DNA from: Symsagittifera roscoffensis
Taxonomy: Eukaryota; Xenacoelomorpha; Acoela; Convolutidae
Assembly (NCBI RefSeq): GCF_963678635.1
Contig: NC_087068.1
Location: 57,087,896-57,151,895, forward strand
Direction: 5' to 3'
DNA length: 64,000 nucleotides
Made by a program: the position numbers and the translations under genes
Notes under the pieces: model-generated
Databases searched by the model: none
What the model was told of the DNA's origin: nothing
Seen by the model: the letters and a program-made list of their open reading frames with translations, nothing else
Shown: one piece after another, positions 58,646 through 64,000 of the stretch
Layout of the letters: each line of letters starts with the position of its first letter
Numbering within the stretch: position 1 is the first letter of the stretch

Positions 58646-61222
58646 ATGGACAATTTCAACTTGGATGAATTGATGGACCTGGCAGAGGCATATGTAGGAC
58701 CGATGATAGATGCGATCTATCTTCGGCTGATCGATCGAGACTTCGCTCTGGAGGACCCAGAGGTAGTCATGTTGCTGACCGCCCTGATCAACATCTTGGG
58801 GCACGACAACCGTGGGGACCGCCCCACGGAAGTCCTGTTGATGGCAGCATATGGAGAAAGAGGAGTACTAGACCGCCCGAACATGAGAGTGATGAGGTGG
58901 AAAAACGGGGCTCTCTCAGGGAGTGACTTGGCGAATGAGCCTGGATTGGGAAGTTCTAGGACCTACCAATCAGGTGAGATGCCTATGCCCTCCAAGCCCA
59001 AACCTGGGTTGACGAGAATGCATCGGGAGATGAACAGCGAGGCGACCTCGTCTGGTTCACCACTGGGAGCAGCTGTGCCACCAAAAAGGGCGAAAGTAGG
59101 ACAGGTAGTTCAGACGAACCAAACCATGCAAGATCTAGATGAGATGAACGATGAACTGAAAAGTACAAAGAAGGAGCTGGACGAGATGACCAGAAGCATG
59201 CTCCAGAGGGAGGAAGATCGGGACATGTGGAGAAAGTTATTTGAAGACTGCAACAAAAAGCAGGGTCAAGAGATTGAGCGCTTAAGACAGGATTACAAAG
59301 AGCAATCGGAGCAGATGGCGTTGACAACGGCCGTGGAGAAAGTGATACCTGCAAGGGATATTCCTCGTGGGCAGTCCCCGATGGAGCTCTTGACGCCTCG
59401 AGAAATGAGTCAAACAACGGAAACACAACTCCCAGTAGAGACAAATCGAGTAACAATCCCGGATCCTAGTGACACCTTGGGTGACCCCGTCGTCGAACAG
59501 ATAGTGAGGAAGCTGATAGGGACAGCTGGACGACTGGTCGCTAACAAGAATGCGCCAGGTTCCGGGGTGACTGCACCCTATGGAACGATTGACGACACGG
59601 GCAGAGTGCGACTCTCCCAGACCGTGATCAGACAGGGGATAAGTGACGTGACACCACTCATGGGGAGCTCGAGAATCCCAGAGAGGAAAGTACGGAAGAT
59701 GCCAGCGAAGAAAGTGTCTCGCATAATAGACGTGCAAAAGAATAATCAATTGAAAAATAATTTAACGGGAGTTCCGGAGACAGATCCGAGGGCCTGCTTC
59801 AACCGAGCTACTTGGAGCCCGGCTGTAAACCTGCAGCAACCACCACTCGGGACATCTCATCTGATACTGGGAGACAGCTTGGTCAGAGTACTATCGAATT
59901 TGAGGACCTCGTGCGTCACCACGGTGATGGCCTTTGGAGGCGCGACGATAGCCCAATTATATCGGATGGTGCAACTGATGAATCCAGGGAGGATCCCCAA
60001 TGTGATGATCCTGGTTGGAACGAATGACATCTCCAGAGGTTCAGATGAGCAGGAAGCACTATGGGAATCAATGATGGTGTGTTTGTTTACTACCCTCTGG
60101 CAGAAATTCAATTGCGCGGTACTGACTGTTTGCACTGTGCCAATGAACACGAAGAGCTTGACAGCAGCAGGGAGAAGGCACAACGAAGGAGTCGTCAGGT
60201 GGAATAACATCTTGAGGAATCTAGCAAGTCGGAATGCCGGAAGAATGATCCTCATGGACATCGAACATGAGTTGAGAGCTATGGATCAGGCCAGACTGAC
60301 CACGTACGGCATCCACTTCGATAGTATCGAAGGACAGGCTTGGTTGAATCGAGTCTTCCAAGAGCGGTTGGACAAACTAGAGGCGGAACTCTTTGACACA
60401 GGAGTGCTGCAGGAAGAAGGAACAGCGAGTGACGCGGTGATTACTACCTTTGTGCCTCCTAGCCTGGAAACACGCTTGGGGACGGTCCCGGCCGTCACGA
60501 ATTATAGTCAACAGAGCTCCAGCGAACCAGGTCAGAGGACAGACGTACAGGATCGATTGGGAGAAGCGCCGATGAGGAGGACCATCCATCCTAGGAGAAG
60601 AATAGGACCTGTCAGCCCAATCGAAGAGACAACCAGCACGTCTAGATCGGACACGAGATCGGAGACGACAAGTACCAGTCGAGAGGAGAGACGCCCGGGC
60701 AGAGGCTCGTTGATGTGGTCAAGACCCATACCATCTCCCTGGCATGTATACAAAGACGAGCTAATGAAGCTGGATCTCCAGAGGGTAAGCTTCATCGAAG
60801 ATGCAAGGAGGATGCTGAATGGAGCGACGCTATCCGTCAGCAGACTGTACTCGATAACCGGCGTAGACTGGTTGATAGCCGCTAGTATAAATTTCAGCTC
60901 CACGAAGGTCTTGAGATTTGCTGACCTAGAGGGACTGCCCTCTAACAACACAATGGGACCAGTGAACGCGAGACCATTGCAAGACGTGAGATTGAATCAT
61001 GATGAAGGGAATCGAGAAGAGAGACCTGGAAGATTTCTAGTGACAAGGGCGCCGATCGGACAACATGTGAAGATTTTCAGGCAAGTAAGCTCACCCCCTG
61101 GTCATGTGAAGGAGAGAATATACCCAAAACTAGTGAATCAAGATGGTGATGTCCAAAGATACGGTGGATTGAAAGCGATAAAAAAAGATGAGACCATCTT
61201 CGCCGCCTATGACAAAGCATAA
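58646..61222 (+). CDS. Retroelement accessory protein with SGNH/GDSL hydrolase domain
   Basis: The first ATG is at 58646 (858 residues). An N-terminal helical region (about 1-85) is followed by a low-complexity linker and a coiled coil at about 155-235 (ELKSTKKELDEMTRSMLQRE). An SGNH-hydrolase-like domain lies at about 404-570: block I ILGDSLVRVL (Ser411), block II AFGGATI, block III VGTNDISRG (GTND 458-461) and block V YGIHFDS (His557). The usual Asp of the Asp-x-x-His pair is Tyr here, so activity is uncertain. A Ser/Arg-rich segment and a conserved-looking C-terminal domain follow. SGNH folds include esterases and carbohydrate deacetylases. Its place after pol is where env or accessory genes lie in LTR elements. 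Confidence 0.78.
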   Translation: MDNFNLDELMDLAEAYVGPMIDAIYLRLIDRDFALEDPEVVMLLTALINILGHDNRGDRPTEVLLMAAYGERGVLDRPNMRVMRWKNGALSGSDLANEPGLGSSRTYQSGEMPMPSKPKPGLTRMHREMNSEATSSGSPLGAAVPPKRAKVGQVVQTNQTMQDLDEMNDELKSTKKELDEMTRSMLQREEDRDMWRKLFEDCNKKQGQEIERLRQDYKEQSEQMALTTAVEKVIPARDIPRGQSPMELLTPREMSQTTETQLPVETNRVTIPDPSDTLGDPVVEQIVRKLIGTAGRLVANKNAPGSGVTAPYGTIDDTGRVRLSQTVIRQGISDVTPLMGSSRIPERKVRKMPAKKVSRIIDVQKNNQLKNNLTGVPETDPRACFNRATWSPAVNLQQPPLGTSHLILGDSLVRVLSNLRTSCVTTVMAFGGATIAQLYRMVQLMNPGRIPNVMILVGTNDISRGSDEQEALWESMMVCLFTTLWQKFNCAVLTVCTVPMNTKSLTAAGRRHNEGVVRWNNILRNLASRNAGRMILMDIEHELRAMDQARLTTYGIHFDSIEGQAWLNRVFQERLDKLEAELFDTGVLQEEGTASDAVITTFVPPSLETRLGTVPAVTNYSQQSSSEPGQRTDVQDRLGEAPMRRTIHPRRRIGPVSPIEETTSTSRSDTRSETTSTSREERRPGRGSLMWSRPIPSPWHVYKDELMKLDLQRVSFIEDARRMLNGATLSVSRLYSITGVDWLIAASINFSSTKVLRFADLEGLPSNNTMGPVNARPLQDVRLNHDEGNREERPGRFLVTRAPIGQHVKIFRQVSSPPGHVKERIYPKLVNQDGDVQRYGGLKAIKKDETIFAAYDKA

Positions 61223-62052
61223 ATGAGGAAGGCCAAGATTATGATAGTAGCGAATTCAGAGTTCGTGTGCACCTCCAAATCTCTGTTTTGGCTGGACGTC
61301 ATAATGTTGGCAGCGGTCAACCTGGACCTATTGCAATCGATATCTCTGGCTATAGGGGTACAAAGGCAGACGGACATGAACCCAATTACAATCGTGTTTG
61401 CTGGCATCAATGACCATCTACACGGTAGAGGTTTTCTGAGCAGACTCAGAGATCCTACAACGGCAGAGAATGCTGTGTGGCCAGCGATAAAAGATATCCT
61501 TGAGTCGATGGGTGAAGTGGTGGATGCGACGAAGGAGGGGTCGTTCACCAAAGTGACACCGAGAATAGTATTCGCGTTGTCTCCGGGGTATGCACATCTC
61601 CCGGATGGACTGAAATTTGTGTATGCGATTGTGACCTTGCTTTCGGAAAAAAATATGACGTGATCATATCAGCCCCGAATCGCATGATAGAGATGGAGAA
61701 CCTGAGGCCACTCAAGGCTGAACTACCTGCAGTGTGGTCAGATATCTCAAACGCGATGAGAGGATTCAAGGACCACGGGCTACACATGCTAGTGTTGGTT
61801 GAGGTGCTGGGGTTAGAACTGTCCAATTTCAGTCGACAGCTCAAACTGAAACCGGGAATAGACGACGCCCATCGAGTGATCGCGGCGATGTCCAACGACT
61901 TATGGTTCCGAGCAATGGAAGTGACAGGTGAAAACACGAGAAGGAAAATTTCACTAGAGACGAGAGCTCATTTGGAGGCGATGGTTTTGAGAACCAAGCC
62001 GGAAACCAACCAGTGGCTACACCTGAATCCTAGAGTAGCGGCATTGGGTTAG
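61223..62052 (+). pseudogene. Second SGNH-like accessory ORF, frameshifted
   Basis: The ATG at 61223 directly follows the TAA of the preceding ORF and is in the same frame, so the TAA may be a nonsense change within a longer polyprotein. The first part (to 61663) has ITIVFAGINDHLHGRGF, which resembles SGNH block III (G-x-N-D), but no GDS serine block is visible. A frameshift in the A-run at 61647-61654 leads to a second part (61664-62052) containing DVIISAPNRM and DHGLHMLVLVEVLG. It may be a diverged paralogue of the first SGNH domain. Confidence 0.5.
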
Positions 62053-63475
62053 GGTCACAAAGATCTATGCCTACTTGTTGAAGGAGGTGAACCTGGCGGA
62101 AAATGCCAGAGAAAAGACCGCTGAATTTGTGAACAGAATGTGTCTGATTACTCTGGAAACCTTCTGGACCCAGGAAGTGAAGGGACAGGAGGGCTTTGAA
62201 CGGACAGACAGCATGCTGGAAGGGTTGGGAGCCGGATGGACCGCGTCCTTCTTGGCAAAAGACTACCCGAAAGTCTCGCATTACTTGATAAAAGAATTCC
62301 TCCAAGCAGTAGTGGAAGTGTCAATAGTGGAACTAATAGCCTTGTTTGTGCCATTTGGAGCAGAGAGTTTCGTGAAAGGACCGGCGATGCTGCTCACCGA
62401 AGGAATCCAGAACCGGCGGTTAGATGGACTTCTGACATTGATTGCGATTACCCACGGAAACTTGGGAGGAATAATGAAATTGACACGTTGTCCAGAGCAG
62501 ATGAGAGAGAGAGAGAGAGTGAGGAACTTAGACATGAAGAAATCCACGGACTCGTGGAATAAGATAAGAGACCTGAGACACACTCTTATCCAATATCTCT
62601 TACAACAAAATCGCTTTGGAACGGGAGAAGACGAGACTATTGAAAGAGAAGAAGATGTTAGACGACATGTTGGAGGCATGCCCCTGTCAACCGATCTGAG
62701 CTTGGCTATGAGAACCGATCCCTTAGCGCTGATCGGAGGAGTCACGGAATTTGTGACAGTGATCTATGGACCAGCAGTCACGTTTGCGTTCCCTGACGTT
62801 AAAGTGGAGGCGTATAGGAGGTCGGTGCTGCACCTGAACCTCATATCAGCAGTGGACGGTAGTGCACTGAACTGGTGTGAGCAGCACACCTTGCGGGAGC
62901 TCATGAGTGAAGATCTGTTATTTGCGAAAATATCGGAGCCAGAGATGACAGTCATCAATTTTGACGATCACTTCCGTGATCGCATGGGAGAAGCAGAAAG
63001 AGGACACATCGCAGTGTTTCCGAAGCTTTGGAATCTGAGACCCTATGATAAAACGAATGGTGAAATAACCAGAGTGCCTCGTCTCACTGCAGCATACCAT
63101 AAAGTGAGAGAAGAGACGAAGGACTGGGGTGATTACGAGAAGCTGCCGGAGGCAATCCCCGAATTCCCTCTGATAAGAAGGATGTTGCTCGGAGCAGTCT
63201 CCGTGGTACAAACTCCTAGGTTGAGAGCATTCGAAGCCAATGAAAGGAGAGTAGGGAATTTCGTGGGAACGATGGATCCATACTTTGTAGGGAGAAATGC
63301 CGCCGTGTTACAATACACACAATTTGCATATACGGATCAAGCGACGAGAAGGCGAATAAGCAACGCCGCGACTCCCAAGCTTGGAAGATTTGACGAGGAA
63401 TGGACGGGATTAGGCTTAGCTCCGATGAAGATGAGAGGCAGGACCGAACTGCCTGAAGCCTCCTTGATATCCTGA
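62053..63475 (+). pseudogene. Retroelement ORF of unknown function
   Basis: The open frame extends from within the previous ORF through 62053 (VTKIYAYLLKEVNLAENARE) to TGA at 63473-63475, with no good ATG at its start. It therefore probably continues the previous protein after a frameshift. About 470 residues are mostly helical in appearance, with hydrophobic stretches (VVEVSIVELIALFVPFG) but no clear membrane protein pattern. Basic and acidic patches and a FAYTDQATRRR end are seen. I do not recognise the family. Confidence 0.5.
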
Positions 63476-63479
63476 CTAG

Positions 63480-64000
63480 TGTGAAACCGGAGTTGAAAGT
63501 GGGAGGAACACTGCAGGCGAGAACCTTCTAGCACCCTTCGGCTGCGAAGAAATCAAAGTGGTCCATGGAGAAGAGGAAGATAGATCGGCCGGTATATTGA
63601 TAATACCGAAGTTTCCGGAAGGAACCGACAATGATAAGCAAGGACCCTCGAGCTCAAAGACGGATATGTCAGAAGGAAATGGTGGACAGGGAGGAAGCCG
63701 TCAAACCGAAGAACCCATACAACAAGATGCAAGTCAAGCTGGTGGGGAAGACGACAGGGCATCGACAGGAGGAGCATCCAGCCTGGATTTCAATATCTTC
63801 AGTGATCTTGAGAACAACGCAGATACGTTGGAGACGACTGAGCCAGCGGATGAAGGCATCTCGACACTGGAGCCTCCGTCAGCCTTTTTGGAAATGAAAC
63901 GGAATTTGCCGGAGAGCAGCTCTCCTGGCCATTCAAGAAATAACGACCAAAGAATCCTCATGGAATCACCTAGAAGGAGAGAGAAGAATAGAGGCCTCAG
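63480..64000 (+). pseudogene. Acidic Ser/Gly-rich retroelement ORF, runs off window
   Basis: Frame 63480 onward is open to the edge without an early start codon; the first ATG is at 63666. The composition is Ser/Gly/Glu-rich and disordered (TEEPIQQDASQAGGEDD, TLETTEPADEGIS), with a basic end (SPRRREKNRG). It is probably the continuation of the ORF ending at 63475 after another frameshift. Confidence 0.45.

Larger units (their letters stand above)
47560..64000 (+). mobile_element. Giant Ty3/gypsy-like LTR retroelement, truncated by window
   Basis: One strand carries gag, retropepsin, RT, RNase H and an integrase finger in gypsy order, then a macro-domain remnant and at least three more ORFs to the window edge. 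G+C is higher than in the flanks. The left limit is not resolved; LTRs and primer-binding site were not identified. The copy has in-frame stops at 51808, 54055, 54748 and 61220, frameshifts near 57311-57336, 61650 and 62050, and a loss of the integrase core. It is therefore a non-functional copy whose parts are still well preserved. Confidence 0.88.

Overview
The window reads as AT-rich nuclear DNA of an invertebrate animal. GT-AG introns are visible, two conserved animal genes are present (an RBM12-family RNA-binding protein and the meiotic factor MND1), there is a eukaryotic tRNA-Pro, and the accessory content is LINE, Penelope-like and Ty3/gypsy-like retroelements plus many degenerate repeats. 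The phylum cannot be assigned from sequence alone.

Layout. Positions 1-4.0 kb hold orphan exons (a 3' exon with two membrane segments on the + strand; a first and a last exon on the - strand) and a 332-bp tandem duplication. Positions 4997-25185 are one minus-strand gene, an RBM12-family protein of about 1584 residues. It has two coding exons separated by a 15.3-kb intron that splits the first RRM. The intron holds an ~86-bp degenerate satellite broken by a 2.4-kb inserted repeat (itself with a run of small hairpins), a G17 palindrome, a GC-rich three-way-junction palindrome and a MITE-like element. A tRNA-Pro(AGG) lies 240 bp upstream of the RBM12 start. Positions 25.5-40.2 kb are mostly repeats, with a possible small gene at 28.1-28.5 kb, a ~150-bp satellite at 36 kb and a Penelope GIY-YIG fragment at 37.9 kb. 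MND1, intronless, is at 40.3-40.9 kb on the minus strand.

From 40.975 to 47.555 kb, two ~600-bp inverted repeats enclose a dead LINE (PHD-like finger, EEP endonuclease, RT with YADN in place of YADD), which itself carries a ~340-bp nested insertion. From about 47.6 kb to the right edge runs a very large Ty3/gypsy-like LTR retroelement, more GC-rich than its surroundings. Its order is leader, gag, retropepsin, RT, RNase H, integrase HHCC finger, the C-terminal half of a macro domain, an SGNH/GDSL-hydrolase ORF with a coiled coil, a second SGNH-like ORF, and two ORFs of unknown function. This copy is damaged by in-frame stops, frameshifts and loss of the integrase core. Its cargo (macro domain plus SGNH-type proteins) is the most unusual content of the window. 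The 3' LTR, if present, lies outside it.
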